Shown here one piece after another: positions 44,232 to 53,533 of a stretch of DNA of 64,000 nt (positions are counted from its first letter, which is position 1; every line of letters begins with the position of its first letter). The notes under the pieces are model-generated. The model saw only the letters and a list, made by a program, of their open reading frames with translations, was not told the DNA's origin and searched no databases. The position numbers and the translations under genes were made by a program. Source of the stretch: Actinocatenispora sp963815125 (GTDB taxonomy: Bacteria; Actinomycetota; Actinomycetes; Mycobacteriales; Micromonosporaceae); assembly GCA_963815125.1 (NCBI GenBank), contig CAWFFM010000002.1:1240001-1304000 (forward strand), read 5' to 3'.

Positions 44232-47200
44232 TCAGTGGAAGTCGCGGGATGCCGTACGGACGGCCAGGTCCAGCCGGCCGATCCGGTCCGCAACCAGGTT
44301 GGTGACCCCGTCGGCGCGCTCCAACCGGCCCCGTACCAGCAGGGCCGGCGCACCGCGGGCCGCCCGGCGGTAGCGCTGCCACACCCCCACCGAGCAGATC
44401 ACGTTGAGCATGCCGGTCTCGTCCTCCAGGTTGACGAAGGTGACGCCGCCGGCGGTGGCCGGCCGTTGCCGGTGTGTGACCACGCCTCCGACCAGCACCC
44501 GGGTGCCGTCGGCGCACTGCGACAGTTCGGCGATACGGACCGCACCGAGGCTGTCCAGCCGGTCCCGGGCGAACTCGGTCGGGTGACTGTCGGTGGACAG
44601 CCCGGTGGCCCACACATCGGCGGCGATCCGTTCCAGCGCGTCCATCCCGGGCAAGGTGGGGGTATGCGTGCCGCTACCCGTACCGGGTAGCCGGTCGGCA
44701 CGTTCGGTGGCGGCGGCCCCCGCGGCCCACAGCGCCTGCCGGCGGGTCATCCCCCACGTGTCGAAGGCCCCGGCGGTGGCCAGCGCCTCCAGCGAGGCGG
44801 CGGGCAGTTGCGTACGCCTGGCCAGATCGACCAGGTCACGGTACGGGCCGTGAGCCCGGCGCTCGGCCACGATCCGGTCGGCCAGCGGGGCGGAGACCTG
44901 CCGGATGCCCGACAGGCCCAGCCGTACCGCGGGGCCGTGCGTACCCCAGGCATCCGGCGGCGCGGCAGCCGGTGCCGGACCGGCACCGTGGTAGCCCTCC
45001 AGGACCGCCTGCGTGTCGCTGCGGTCGATGTCCGGGCGCAGTACCCGTACGCCGTGCCGACGGGCGTCGGCGACCAGGGACTGCGGCGAATAGAACCCCA
45101 TCGGCTGGGCGGCCAGCAGCGCCGCGCAGAACGCCGCCGGGTAATAGCGCTTCAGGTACGAACTGGCGTACACGAGGTAGGCGAAGCTGATCGCGTGGCT
45201 CTCCGGGAACCCGAAGTTGGCGAACGCGGCCAGCTTGTCGTACACCTCGTCGGCCAGGGCACCGGTGATGCCGTTGGCGGCCATTCCGGCGTACATCCGG
45301 CCCCGTAGCTCGGCCATCCGCCGGGTGGAGCGCTTGGCGCCCATCGCCCGGCGCAACTGGTCGGCCTCGCTGGCGTCGAAGCCGGCCACATCGATGGCCA
45401 GCTGCATGAGCTGCTCCTGGAACAGCGGTATGCCCAGCGTCTTGTCCAGCGCCCGACGCATCAGCGGATGCGCGACGGTGGCCGGCTGGCGGCCGTTGGC
45501 ACGCTCTATGTACGGATGTACCGAGCCACCCTGGATCGGGCCGGGTCGGATCAGCGCCACCTCGACCACCAGATCGTAGAACCGCTTCGGCCGCAGCCTG
45601 GGCAGGGTGGCCATCTGGGCCCGGCTCTCCACCTGGAACACGCCGACCGAGTCGGCGGCGCACAGCATCTCGTACACCGCAGGGTCCTCCTTCGGCAGGG
45701 TGTCCAATGTGTACTGCCTGCCGTGATGGTCGGCCAGCAGCGTCAGGGCGTTGCGCAGCGCGGTGAGCATGCCCAACCCGAGCAGGTCGAACTTGACCAG
45801 GTTGACGGCCGCGCAGTCGTCCTTGTCCCACTGCAGCACCGTGCGGCCGGGCATCCGGGCATGCTCGACCGGGCAGACCTCACTCACCGGCCGGTCGCAG
45901 ATCACCATGCCACCGGAGTGCACACCCAGATGCCGGGGAAAGTCCATGACCTGGTCAGCCAGCTCAATGACCAGCTCGGGGACGCCCTCGGCGGCCGTAA
46001 GGTCACCCCAGCGGTCCAGTTGCCGGCTCCAGGCATCCTGCTGGCCCGGCGAATGACCCAGTGCGCGGGCCATGTCCCGGACAGCGGAGCGCGGCCGGTA
46101 GGAGATGACGTTGGCCACCTGGGCGGCGTGCCGGCGACCGTGCCGCTCATAGACGTACTGGATGACCTCCTCGCGCCGGTCGGACTGGATGTCCACGTCG
46201 ATGTCGGGTGGCCCGTCGCGTTCGGGTGCCAGGAACCGTTCGAACAGCAGACGGTGGAACACCGGGTCGGCGTTGGTGATGCCCAGGGAGTAGCAGACCG
46301 CCGAGTTGGCCGCCGAACCCCGGCCCTGGCACAGGATGCCGTGTTCCGCGCAGAACCGGATGATGTCCCACACCACCAGGAAGTACCCGGGGAAACCGAG
46401 CTGGTCGACGATGGCCAGTTCGTGTTCGATCTGCCGGTACGCCTCCGGCGCCTGCTCCGGCAGCCCGTACCGGCGGCGCGCCCCCTGTTCGGTGAGCGCC
46501 CGCAGGTACTGCATCTCGGTCCGGTACGGCGCGGGCAGCGGGAAGTCCGGCAGGGTCGGCGCCACCAGCCGCAGGTCGAACGCGCAGTCCGCGGCGATCT
46601 CGACCGACCGGGCCACCGCGCCCGGATGGGCGGCGAACCGGGCCGCCATCTCCGCGCCGGTACGCAGGTAGGCGGTACTCGCGGCCGGTAGCCAGCCGGC
46701 CAGTTCGTCGAGCGGGCGTCGGGCCCGGACCGCGGCCAGCGCGGTGGCCAACCGGCGGCGGGAGGGAGCGTCGTAGTGCACGTTGTTGGTGGCCACCACC
46801 GGCAGCCTGAACTGTCCGGCCAGCTCGGCGAGGGCGTCGTTGCGTTCGTCGTCGTCCGGCTGGCCATGGTCGGTCAGTTCCACCGCCACCCGGTCGGCAC
46901 CGAACAGGGAGACCAGCTGGGCCAGGGCGCCGGCTGCCGCGTCGGGCCCGCCCTCGGCCAGCGCCGCCGGCACCATGCCCTTACGACAGCCGGTCAGTAT
47001 CCACCAGTGCCCTCTCCCCCACTCCGACAACTCGGCCAGGTCGTACACCGGCCGACCCTTCTGACCGCCGCGTAACTGCGCCTCGCTGATCGCCGCGGAC
47101 AGCCGTCGGTAGCCTTCCGCGCCGCGGGCCAGCACCAGCAGGTGCTGTCCGACCGGGTCGGCCGTACCGGTCTGCGGTCCGGGCAGCCCGAGACTCAACT

Positions 47201-47561
47201 CGGCACCGAACACCGTCGGAAGTCCGATCCGACGGGCCGCCTCGGCGAACTTAACCACCCCGTAGAACCCGTCATGGTCGGTGACCGCGAGCCCGGTCAG
47301 GCCGAGCTGCGCAGCCCGGGTCACCAGGGCTTCCGGTGCGCTGGCTCCATCCAGGAAACTGAAGTTGGTGTGGCAGTGCAGTTCCGCGTAGGGCACCAGA
47401 CCGCTACCGACCCCGGCCGCCGGCTCCGACGCCGGGGCGGGCGACGAGGAGGCCGCCGGCTGGTCGCTGCGCGTACCTGGGGCGGGACGCGTACCTGGGG
47501 CCGGACCGGACAGCCTGCGCCGGTACTCCGACCACGGGATCGGCGGATTGTGCCAACCCAT
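44232..47561 (-). CDS. dnaE2: Error-prone DNA polymerase III alpha subunit DnaE2 (ImuC)
   Basis: About 1109 residues from ATG 47561 (MGWHNPPIPWSEYRRRLSG), the typical DnaE2 opening; the GTG just before it also fits. An N-terminal PHP domain (YAELHCHTNFSFLDGAS) is followed by the C-family polymerase domain with PDIDVDIQSDRREEVIQYV (the catalytic aspartates) and a C-terminal OB fold (RVLVGGVVTHRQRPATAGGVTFVNLEDETG). It makes lesion-bypass DNA together with ImuB and ImuA'. It follows imuB by 15 bases in one SOS-inducible operon. Confidence 0.97.
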   Translation of the reverse strand: MGWHNPPIPWSEYRRRLSGPAPGTRPAPGTRSDQPAASSSPAPASEPAAGVGSGLVPYAELHCHTNFSFLDGASAPEALVTRAAQLGLTGLAVTDHDGFYGVVKFAEAARRIGLPTVFGAELSLGLPGPQTGTADPVGQHLLVLARGAEGYRRLSAAISEAQLRGGQKGRPVYDLAELSEWGRGHWWILTGCRKGMVPAALAEGGPDAAAGALAQLVSLFGADRVAVELTDHGQPDDDERNDALAELAGQFRLPVVATNNVHYDAPSRRRLATALAAVRARRPLDELAGWLPAASTAYLRTGAEMAARFAAHPGAVARSVEIAADCAFDLRLVAPTLPDFPLPAPYRTEMQYLRALTEQGARRRYGLPEQAPEAYRQIEHELAIVDQLGFPGYFLVVWDIIRFCAEHGILCQGRGSAANSAVCYSLGITNADPVFHRLLFERFLAPERDGPPDIDVDIQSDRREEVIQYVYERHGRRHAAQVANVISYRPRSAVRDMARALGHSPGQQDAWSRQLDRWGDLTAAEGVPELVIELADQVMDFPRHLGVHSGGMVICDRPVSEVCPVEHARMPGRTVLQWDKDDCAAVNLVKFDLLGLGMLTALRNALTLLADHHGRQYTLDTLPKEDPAVYEMLCAADSVGVFQVESRAQMATLPRLRPKRFYDLVVEVALIRPGPIQGGSVHPYIERANGRQPATVAHPLMRRALDKTLGIPLFQEQLMQLAIDVAGFDASEADQLRRAMGAKRSTRRMAELRGRMYAGMAANGITGALADEVYDKLAAFANFGFPESHAISFAYLVYASSYLKRYYPAAFCAALLAAQPMGFYSPQSLVADARRHGVRVLRPDIDRSDTQAVLEGYHGAGPAPAAAPPDAWGTHGPAVRLGLSGIRQVSAPLADRIVAERRAHGPYRDLVDLARRTQLPAASLEALATAGAFDTWGMTRRQALWAAGAAATERADRLPGTGSGTHTPTLPGMDALERIAADVWATGLSTDSHPTEFARDRLDSLGAVRIAELSQCADGTRVLVGGVVTHRQRPATAGGVTFVNLEDETGMLNVICSVGVWQRYRRAARGAPALLVRGRLERADGVTNLVADRIGRLDLAVRTASRDFH

Positions 47562-47576
47562 CACGGCACCTGCCGC

Positions 47577-49142
47577 TCAGTCATAGCTGGCCTCGACCCA
47601 CCACCGGCCGGATTCGACACTCAACAGCAGTGCCCGGCCGTCCGCCAGCCGGACCTGTACCCGCGCCAGCCTGCGGGCCTGCCCGGGTACCCACCACCGT
47701 TCCTCGACCGGCCACGGCCCGGCCCAGCCCAGCACCTCGACCGGCTCCGCCCCACCGGTGACGACCACCGCCGGCGCTGCGGTGATGACATGCCGACCGG
47801 TCACCCCCACCGGCGTGCCGTCTGCGGCGTACACCGCCACCGGGGTCGGTTTGTCGGGCACCACCGCCGGTGACGGCACCGGCAGTCGACCCGGCCACGG
47901 CGGGTCGGGTGGTCGCGCCGGGCTCCGCTCGTCGCCCCACGGCACGAACCGGACCCGGTCTGCCGGTGACCGGCCACCGCCCAGTACCGCGGTCACCACC
48001 GCTCGTGGACCGAGCAGGCCCTGCACCCGGATCACCGAGCGGTACGCCCGGTCCCGGTCCTCGCCCATCTCGCCCCACAGGCCAAGCTGCAGACCGGCGT
48101 ACTCGACCAGTCCGTCCGGGACCAGCCGGAGCCGGATGATCCCGGCGGTGGGGCGCCGGGCACTGGTCAACCAGCCTTCCAGTTGCCACCGCACCCGGTC
48201 GGCGACATCGGTGGCGGCAAGGGCACCGTCGTGTCGCCAGGTACGGGACAGCTGTTCGGCCTGTCCGGTGGTGGCCTCGATGATCAACCGGGTGGCGGCC
48301 AGCGCCTGCCCCGAAAGTCGTTCATGCAGGCGTTCGGCCAGCGACCGGGCGATGAACGCAGCAGTGTCCACCCGCTCCACCGGCGGCTCGAACTCCTCGG
48401 CCACCACCAGGTCGGGCGGTACCGCGCGGGGCGCCAGCAGCCGCTGCTCAGCACCACCGGCCAGGCGGTGGGCCAGCGCCGCGTCGAAGCCGAACCGAGC
48501 CAGTACGTCACCGGCCGGCAGCGCGGCGAACGCACCGAGGGTACGGATACCGAGTCGACGGAGCAGCCCGGCGAGTTCCGGTCGGCCCAGGACCCGTACG
48601 TCCACCTCGGCGAGAAACTCTGCGGAGTGCCCCGGCGCGACGAGTACTCCGGCCCGGGCAGCCAGCACTGCCGTGAAGATCCCGTCGGCGATGCCGATCT
48701 GCGCCTCGACATCGCAGGTCTCCGCGATCCGGTCCACCATCAGTTCGGCGGCGGCTTCCTCGCCGCCGAAGTAGCCGACCGGTCCACGCGCGGCGAGGGC
48801 GCAGGTTCCGGCCTGCAGCACCTCGACCCCGGGTGCCAGGTCGTCGACCGCAGCCACCACCGGCTCGAACATCCGCACGTCACGCACCGGGTCGTGCGGC
48901 ACGACCACCAGGTCCGGGCAGTGGGCCTGCGCATCGCGTTGGCGCTGCCCGCGCCGGACCCCGTCGACCCGGGCCTGTGGCGAGCAGGCGTACACCTGCC
49001 CGGCAGCGAACACCGCGACCGGTTGGTGTCCGACCGGCCCGTCCTCGTCGCCGGTGCCGTCGGGTCGGTGGGCATCGTCCCGGACCGCCGCGGTGACCGG
49101 CCAGTCCGGGCACCACACCACCAGAGTGCGTACCGGGTCCAC
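47577..49142 (-). CDS. imuB: ImuB, inactive Y-family polymerase homologue
   Basis: 521 residues from GTG 49142, directly abutting the imuA' stop. It resembles Y-family polymerases but lacks the catalytic acidic residues: the DinB motif HVDMDAF is replaced by VVWCPDWPV. This is the defining feature of ImuB, which acts as an adaptor between DnaE2, the sliding clamp and ImuA'. The C-terminal region (PVGVTGRHVITAAPAVVV onwards) forms the ImuB tail. I see no obvious QLxLF clamp box. Confidence 0.93.
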   Translation of the reverse strand: MDPVRTLVVWCPDWPVTAAVRDDAHRPDGTGDEDGPVGHQPVAVFAAGQVYACSPQARVDGVRRGQRQRDAQAHCPDLVVVPHDPVRDVRMFEPVVAAVDDLAPGVEVLQAGTCALAARGPVGYFGGEEAAAELMVDRIAETCDVEAQIGIADGIFTAVLAARAGVLVAPGHSAEFLAEVDVRVLGRPELAGLLRRLGIRTLGAFAALPAGDVLARFGFDAALAHRLAGGAEQRLLAPRAVPPDLVVAEEFEPPVERVDTAAFIARSLAERLHERLSGQALAATRLIIEATTGQAEQLSRTWRHDGALAATDVADRVRWQLEGWLTSARRPTAGIIRLRLVPDGLVEYAGLQLGLWGEMGEDRDRAYRSVIRVQGLLGPRAVVTAVLGGGRSPADRVRFVPWGDERSPARPPDPPWPGRLPVPSPAVVPDKPTPVAVYAADGTPVGVTGRHVITAAPAVVVTGGAEPVEVLGWAGPWPVEERWWVPGQARRLARVQVRLADGRALLLSVESGRWWVEASYD

Positions 49143-50027
49143 TCAGCTCACCGCCGCCACGACCGCACCGTCAGGATCGGGCCGGCCGGTCGCCGCAACG
49201 GGGCGGGACCGGCCCACCGGCCGGTCCCGCGTGCCATCAGCGGACGGTACGGCGGCGACCGCAGCCATCCCGGTCGCCCCCGTCGGCAGCAGCAGCTGCG
49301 CCGTACGGGGCCGGGCTGCCGCGCCCCGTCCGGACACCGCAATGGTCATGCTGCGCTGACGTAGCCGACCACGGCCCTCACCCAGCCCCTGCCACACCGG
49401 GTCCTCGGGCCGTAGCAGCACCTCCGCGCCCGGCCAGTCGCCATGCGCCAGCAGAACGGCCCGACGGTGCCGGACCCGACCGGCCAACCGACGCGCATGG
49501 CTGGGCGGGATCGGCCCGGCAGGCCTGACCACCACCAGATCGAACCCGTCCAGCAATGCTGCAGTGACGGTCAACCAGTCCGGGCCCGGGTCGGGCACCA
49601 GCGCCAGCCGTTCGGAGACCACACCGAACTCGGTGGCCGACACTGCACCCGCCTCGGGAATTCCCACCATCGCGCACCACGCCCCGGCCCGCGACGCAGT
49701 GCCCAGTAGCGCGAACAACAGCGATGTGCCACCGGTCGCCGCGGCGACGGCCGCTGTACTGCCCCGGCGCAGGCCACCATCGGGCAGCAGGTCCCGCAGC
49801 GCGGCATGTACCGGTAGCAGGTGATCGGCACCACCGCGCAACCTCGACGCAGACTGAACGCTGTGGGTCCGGATCAACGCGGCCGGTACCGCCCCGTCAT
49901 CCGATGCTGTGCCCGCTGCCCCGGTCGGCGCGGTCAGGTCATCAGCCACAGCCAGTCTGCTGCTGCCGTCCGGTGCCCCCGGTCGAGCCGACCGGGGCAG
50001 GCGCACGGCTGTTCCCCCGATGTCCAC
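49143..50027 (-). CDS. imuA': ImuA' mutasome accessory protein (start uncertain)
   Basis: About 294 residues from GTG 50027, chosen because GCGGGGGGAA precedes it; GTG 49949 is an alternative and the ORF remains open to 50363. The recognisable core starts at LRGGADHLLPVHAALRDLLPDGGLRRGSTAAV and continues through a RecA-like fold with a degenerate nucleotide site. In mycobacteria ImuA' binds RecA and ImuB and is needed for mutagenesis. Position before imuB supports the name. The region 50028-50182 upstream contains short direct repeats and is probably non-coding. Confidence 0.82.
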   Translation of the reverse strand: MDIGGTAVRLPRSARPGAPDGSSRLAVADDLTAPTGAAGTASDDGAVPAALIRTHSVQSASRLRGGADHLLPVHAALRDLLPDGGLRRGSTAAVAAATGGTSLLFALLGTASRAGAWCAMVGIPEAGAVSATEFGVVSERLALVPDPGPDWLTVTAALLDGFDLVVVRPAGPIPPSHARRLAGRVRHRRAVLLAHGDWPGAEVLLRPEDPVWQGLGEGRGRLRQRSMTIAVSGRGAAARPRTAQLLLPTGATGMAAVAAVPSADGTRDRPVGRSRPVAATGRPDPDGAVVAAVS

Positions 50028-50063
50028 CTGTTCCCCCCGCTGTGCCTGATCCCCTCTCCCACC

Positions 50064-50133
50064 GGACAGCAGCGCCGTCCGGCCAGCAGTGCCTCTGGAC
50101 AGCGGTGCCTCTGGACAGCAGTCCCTGGACAGC
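50064..50133. repeat. Four GGACAGC-centred short repeats upstream of imuA'
   Basis: GGACAGC occurs at 50064, 50097, 50113 and 50127. The last three sit in CTCTGGACAGC(A/G)GTGCC-like units of 14-16 bp, a degenerate tandem repeat. It lies in the gap between the HEPN-family gene and imuA'. Confidence 0.65.
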
Positions 50134-50182
50134 GGTGCGCTTCCACTGACGCGGCGACGCTGAGCGCGGTGCTGCCGGAGGA

Positions 50183-50749
50183 TCAGCCGGCTCTGGTGGT
50201 GAGCAACGGCTGATGTGGAAGGCCGAGCGAGATCTCCACCACCGCGACGAACCGTTCGGCATCCCGACACAGGTCGTCGGCCTGGTTCGTGGTCACCACC
50301 CGGAGGATGCCCGCTTCCGCCGCGGACCGTTTCGACGCACCTGCCGCGAACCGGGCGGCCCATTCCGCCATTTCCGGCGCCACCATGGCCAGCAGCGCCC
50401 AGACGCTGGTGGGTCGACCGCGCCGGGCCGCTGTCGGACGGGATCGCGCCACCAGTACGGCAGCTGCGGCCCGCAGCGCCGCCAGGTGGGCGGTGGCGTA
50501 GCGCTGGCCGTCGGGCCTGGTCTCGGCGGCCTCGGCCAGGCCGTGGCGGGCCATCGCGAGCAGTTCCCGGGGTGACCGGTGCGGGAGAGCATGCGCCGGA
50601 ACGGTGGGCAGTTCATCACGGTCGGTCCGACCAATCTTCACCGGCCCGGACAGCGGGACCCGGCCGGGCACCTGCGTCGGCGCGGACACCTGCGCGCCGC
50701 CGGTCGGCCGCGCCGGTCCGGGCGTCAGAACGCTCGCCATTTCGGTCAT
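50183..50749 (-). CDS. SAV_6107-family HEPN-domain protein
   Basis: About 188 residues from ATG 50749 (AGAGGGG immediately upstream); GTG 50776 is an alternative. The N-terminal 50 residues are disordered. The remainder is alpha-helical: SPRELLAMARHGLAEAAETRPDGQRYATAHLAALRAAAAVLVARSRP, typical of the SAV_6107 HEPN family that precedes imuA' or dnaE2 in actinobacteria. Some HEPN proteins are RNases with an RxxxxH motif; I do not see a clear one here. First gene of the SOS cassette, about 250 bases from the LexA box. Confidence 0.8.
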   Translation of the reverse strand: MTEMASVLTPGPARPTGGAQVSAPTQVPGRVPLSGPVKIGRTDRDELPTVPAHALPHRSPRELLAMARHGLAEAAETRPDGQRYATAHLAALRAAAAVLVARSRPTAARRGRPTSVWALLAMVAPEMAEWAARFAAGASKRSAAEAGILRVVTTNQADDLCRDAERFVAVVEISLGLPHQPLLTTRAG

Positions 50750-50886
50750 CCCCTCTACTGCGACGGTCAGCGACACACGGCCGCGTCACACCTGGATGGC
50801 CACGGTGGTATCGAACCACCGACCGCGCTGTGGGGAAGGACAGCGAGGGCGTCAGCCGGCCGAACGAGGGCGCTTCCCCTCGCCTC

Positions 50887-50910
50887 GTCCGGCCGGCTGG
50901 CCGGCCGGAC
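50887..50910. repeat. 11-bp perfect GC-rich palindrome
   Basis: GTCCGGCCGGC at 50887-50897 and GCCGGCCGGAC at 50900-50910 around a central TG. A very stable hairpin in either transcript. No T tract follows, so not a classical terminator. Confidence 0.75.
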
Positions 50911-51001
50911 CTCCACCCACCTACCCGGGGGTCAACCGGCAGGATGGGCGGAGGCCGCGACTCCTCAGGTCAGCGCCGCGATTCGCTTTCCTGAGAGCGA
51001 T

Positions 51002-51017
51002 TCGAACACATGTTCGA
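51002..51017. promoter_or_regulatory. SOS (LexA) box
   Basis: TCGAAC-ACAT-GTTCGA, a perfect match to the actinobacterial LexA consensus TCGAAC-N4-GTTCGA. It is 253 bases from the HEPN-family start on the minus strand and 295 bases from the GntR gene on the plus strand. The imuA'-imuB-dnaE2 cassette is the expected target. Confidence 0.88.
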
Positions 51018-51311
51018 ACGCCTGTTCAGTAAAGCGCGTTTTCCGGCCGAGCGCAACCAGCAGACGCCCGGCCACCAGGAACCTGCGCCGCAGCGAGCCC
51101 GGCCACCGGCCTGCTCAGGCAGTCCACAGTTCCCTAGGATCGGTACTTTCCGTCGCTACCAGGTCACCGTAGGCTGGCCGGGCCGGAAGGTGAGGTGGGA
51201 GACGAATCCCGAGGTGACGATCACCCGTTTACTTCAGTGGAACGACGTGCGTGCCCGTTGCTGCCAGAATGACGGCACGCCACACGCCAGGTCGACGAGT
51301 CAGGAGACACG

Positions 51312-51698
51312 ATGCGGCTGACTGTGGAGTCCGATTCGTCCGTACCACCCTATGAACAACTTCGCCGCCAACTGGCCCAACTGGCGGCCAGCGGCGAGCT
51401 GCCCGCCGGCACCCGGTTACCTACCGTCAGGGAGCTGGCCGGGCAACTGCACCTGGCCGCCAACACCGTCGCCCGGGCGTACCGGGAACTGGAATCCTCA
51501 GGTCTGCTGGAGACCCGTGGTCGAGCAGGCACCTTCATCGCCGCCGGCGCGGACCACACCGCACAACGGGCCCGGGAACTGGCCGACCGGTACGTCAGCG
51601 AGACGCGGCGGCTGGGACTGTCCACCGAGCAGGCACTCGGCTACATACGAGCCGCGCTGGGCCTCATCGAGTTGGATGTGGGCGCACGGACCAGATGA
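51312..51698 (+). CDS. Short GntR-family regulator (YtrA type)
   Basis: 128 residues from ATG 51312, with AGGAGA upstream. A winged helix occupies residues 5-75: PPYEQLRRQLAQLAASGELPAGTRLPTVRELAGQLHLAANTVARAYRELE, the classical GntR DNA-binding motif. It is followed by a short dimerising tail only. This layout is the YtrA subfamily, which usually controls nearby ABC transporters or membrane proteins. Here the nearest genes are an acetyltransferase and two membrane paralogues. Confidence 0.92.
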   Translation: MRLTVESDSSVPPYEQLRRQLAQLAASGELPAGTRLPTVRELAGQLHLAANTVARAYRELESSGLLETRGRAGTFIAAGADHTAQRARELADRYVSETRRLGLSTEQALGYIRAALGLIELDVGARTR

Positions 51699-51812
51699 GC
51701 CTCCCGGGCGGCCGACCGGAGTGCGCCGCGCCGCACCAACCGGCGCGACGGATTGAACGGTTCGCGTACCGTCGTCTCGACCCGTCGCGCCATCGGAAGG
51801 ACCAGCCGCCAC

Positions 51813-52364
51813 ATGACACTCGTGCACTGGGCGCCGGAGGATCTGCTGGCCCGCATCGACGACGTGCTGGCGGTGTACGCGGAGGCGATGGAGTACCCCG
51901 GTGATCTGGTCGTGGCCCGACGTGGATTCGTCGCGGCACACACCCACTACCACGGATTCCGGGCGGTCGCCACACTGGCCAACGACGACCGCCTGCTCGG
52001 ATTCGCCTACGGCTACCGGTCCACGGCCGGACAGTGGTGGCACGAGCAGGTACGGGCCGGCCTGTCCGCCCCACAGGCCCGGCACTGGCTGCCGGACTGC
52101 TTCGAACTGGTCGAACTGCATGTCCGCCCCGAGGCACAGGGCCGCGGGCTGGGCAATGCGCAACTCGCCGCGCTGCTCGACGGTGCGACAGAGGCCACTG
52201 TGCTGCTGTCCACGCCGGAGGCACCGGTGGACGAGTCCCGGGCCTGGCGGTTGTACCGGCGCAGTGGATTCGAGGACGTGCTGCGGCACTTCCACTTCCC
52301 GGGCGACGACCGACCCTTCGCGGTACTCGGTCGGGCACTGCCGTTCCTTCCCGCGGACAGCTGA
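51813..52364 (+). CDS. GNAT-family N-acetyltransferase
   Basis: 183 residues from ATG 51813; GGAAGG is 13 bases upstream. The acetyl-CoA binding region is visible as FELVELHVRPEAQGRGLGNAQLAALLDGA (Q/RxxGxG/A type). A short C-terminal strand has RLYRRSGFEDVLRHFHFPGDDRPFAVLGRAL. Substrate unknown. It follows the GntR gene by 114 bases on the same strand. Confidence 0.87.
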   Translation: MTLVHWAPEDLLARIDDVLAVYAEAMEYPGDLVVARRGFVAAHTHYHGFRAVATLANDDRLLGFAYGYRSTAGQWWHEQVRAGLSAPQARHWLPDCFELVELHVRPEAQGRGLGNAQLAALLDGATEATVLLSTPEAPVDESRAWRLYRRSGFEDVLRHFHFPGDDRPFAVLGRALPFLPADS

Positions 52365-52505
52365 GCCCCCGCCGCAGCGTTTCCGGGAAACCGGCCGCAA
52401 CGACGCGACCCGACGGTAAGAAAGAGGGACCAGCATCGACGTCGAGTGATCGGACGCGGCATGCGGTACCGCCCGACACACCCCGCGCGCGGCCGGTGAG
52501 CTGCC

Positions 52506-53333
52506 GTGGGTCGCTGGTTCCACGACTCGATCATCGCGACCGGCCGGTTGCCGCTGTTCTGCTTCTTCTGCGGTTTCGTCGCCGCGTTCCTGTTCATCCG
52601 GTTCAGCGTCCGGGCCATCCGGGCGCAGGTGCGGTGGTGGCCGGGCAACGTGACGCCGGGTGGTATGCACATCCACCACGCCGTGTTCGGTGCGATCTTC
52701 ATGCTGGTCGGTGGCGTGACCGGGTTGGCGGTACCGGACCATCTGGTGAGCTGGCGGGCGGCCGCTGCGGCGCTGTTCGGGGTCGGCGCCGCCCTGGTGT
52801 TCGACGAATTCGCGCTGATCCTGCACCTGGACGACGTGTACTGGAAGGAAGCCGGCCGGACCTCCATCGACGCGGTGTTCGCCGCGATCGCCCTCACCGG
52901 CCTGATACTGCTGCGGGTCACCCCGATCGGGGTCAGCGACGTCACGTCCGCACGGCACCTCTACCCCGGGGTTGTCGGCTGGCTGGTGGGCACCGGCTAC
53001 ACCCTGGTCAATCTGGCGTTCGTCCTGGTGACTCTCCTGAAGGGCAAGATCTGGACCGGACTTCTCGGGGTCTTCATCCCGCTCCTGGCACTGATCGGCG
53101 CGGTCCGGCTGAGCCGGCCCCACGCACCGTGGGCACGTTGGCGTTACCAGCGCCGACCCCGTAAACAGGCCCGTGCCCAGCGGCGCGAGATACGGTGGCG
53201 ACGGCCGACCATCCGCGCCAAGATCGCCCTCCAGGAACTGGTGTCCGGCAAACACGACCATCCCGCTCCTGACCAGGCTCCCCCGACCCGGGGCGACCAG
53301 GCCGACGGCCCACACCATGACCACGATCGTTGA
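52506..53333 (+). CDS. Multi-spanning membrane protein with HxHH motif (paralogue 1)
   Basis: 275 residues from GTG 52506. About six transmembrane segments (near 15-33, 57-76, 86-106, 119-137, 150-175, 180-197) are followed by a basic C-terminus. Highly conserved with the next gene: RLPLFCFFCGFVAAFLF, WWPGNVTPGGMHIHHAVFG and FDEFALILHLDDVYWKEAGR. The HIHH, DEF and HLDDVYW residues sit at membrane borders and could bind a metal. I do not recognise a characterised family. Much of the protein is nearly identical to the downstream paralogue, also at the DNA level. Confidence 0.75.
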   Translation: MGRWFHDSIIATGRLPLFCFFCGFVAAFLFIRFSVRAIRAQVRWWPGNVTPGGMHIHHAVFGAIFMLVGGVTGLAVPDHLVSWRAAAAALFGVGAALVFDEFALILHLDDVYWKEAGRTSIDAVFAAIALTGLILLRVTPIGVSDVTSARHLYPGVVGWLVGTGYTLVNLAFVLVTLLKGKIWTGLLGVFIPLLALIGAVRLSRPHAPWARWRYQRRPRKQARAQRREIRWRRPTIRAKIALQELVSGKHDHPAPDQAPPTRGDQADGPHHDHDR

Positions 53334-53533
53334 CACCGGCCACGCTCCTGCCCCGCACGCGTGGCGGTGACCACACCCGCGTGGATCTCCGCAGCACCAG
53401 CCCGGAGCCGGTAGGTTTCGCTCATCCCGCCGTACAGGTGCCGCGCGGGACGGGCACGGGCACCGCGCGGGCCGACCGAGGATCCGGGAGCAGCCAGCAT
53501 GTATCCACCAGCCGTACCGCCCGGTGACTGACG

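Larger units (their letters stand above)
50777..51311. other. 535-bp gene-free region upstream of the SOS cassette and the GntR gene
   Basis: No protein gene is supported on either strand. It contains a perfect SOS box (51002-51017), a tRNA-3'-half-like segment on the minus strand (50793-50820), an adjoining stem CGCTGT/ACAGCG (50826-50845), and an 11-bp GC-rich palindrome (50887-50910). If minus-strand transcription starts near the SOS box, the leader of the HEPN-imuA'-imuB-dnaE2 mRNA would exceed 200 bases and carry these structures. Confidence 0.6.

Noticed and set aside
50028..50363. imuA' beginning at 50363
   Set aside because: The extra 112 codons include the degenerate GGACAGC repeats, overlap the HEPN-family gene, and show no similarity to ImuA'; a better ribosome-binding site precedes 50027.
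50793..50868. A functional tRNA gene
   Set aside because: The T arm and 3' end look right, but no 5' acceptor strand pairs with them, the anticodon-like loop has eight bases with no purine after the anticodon, and no D arm is seen. Reported only as a tRNA-like segment.
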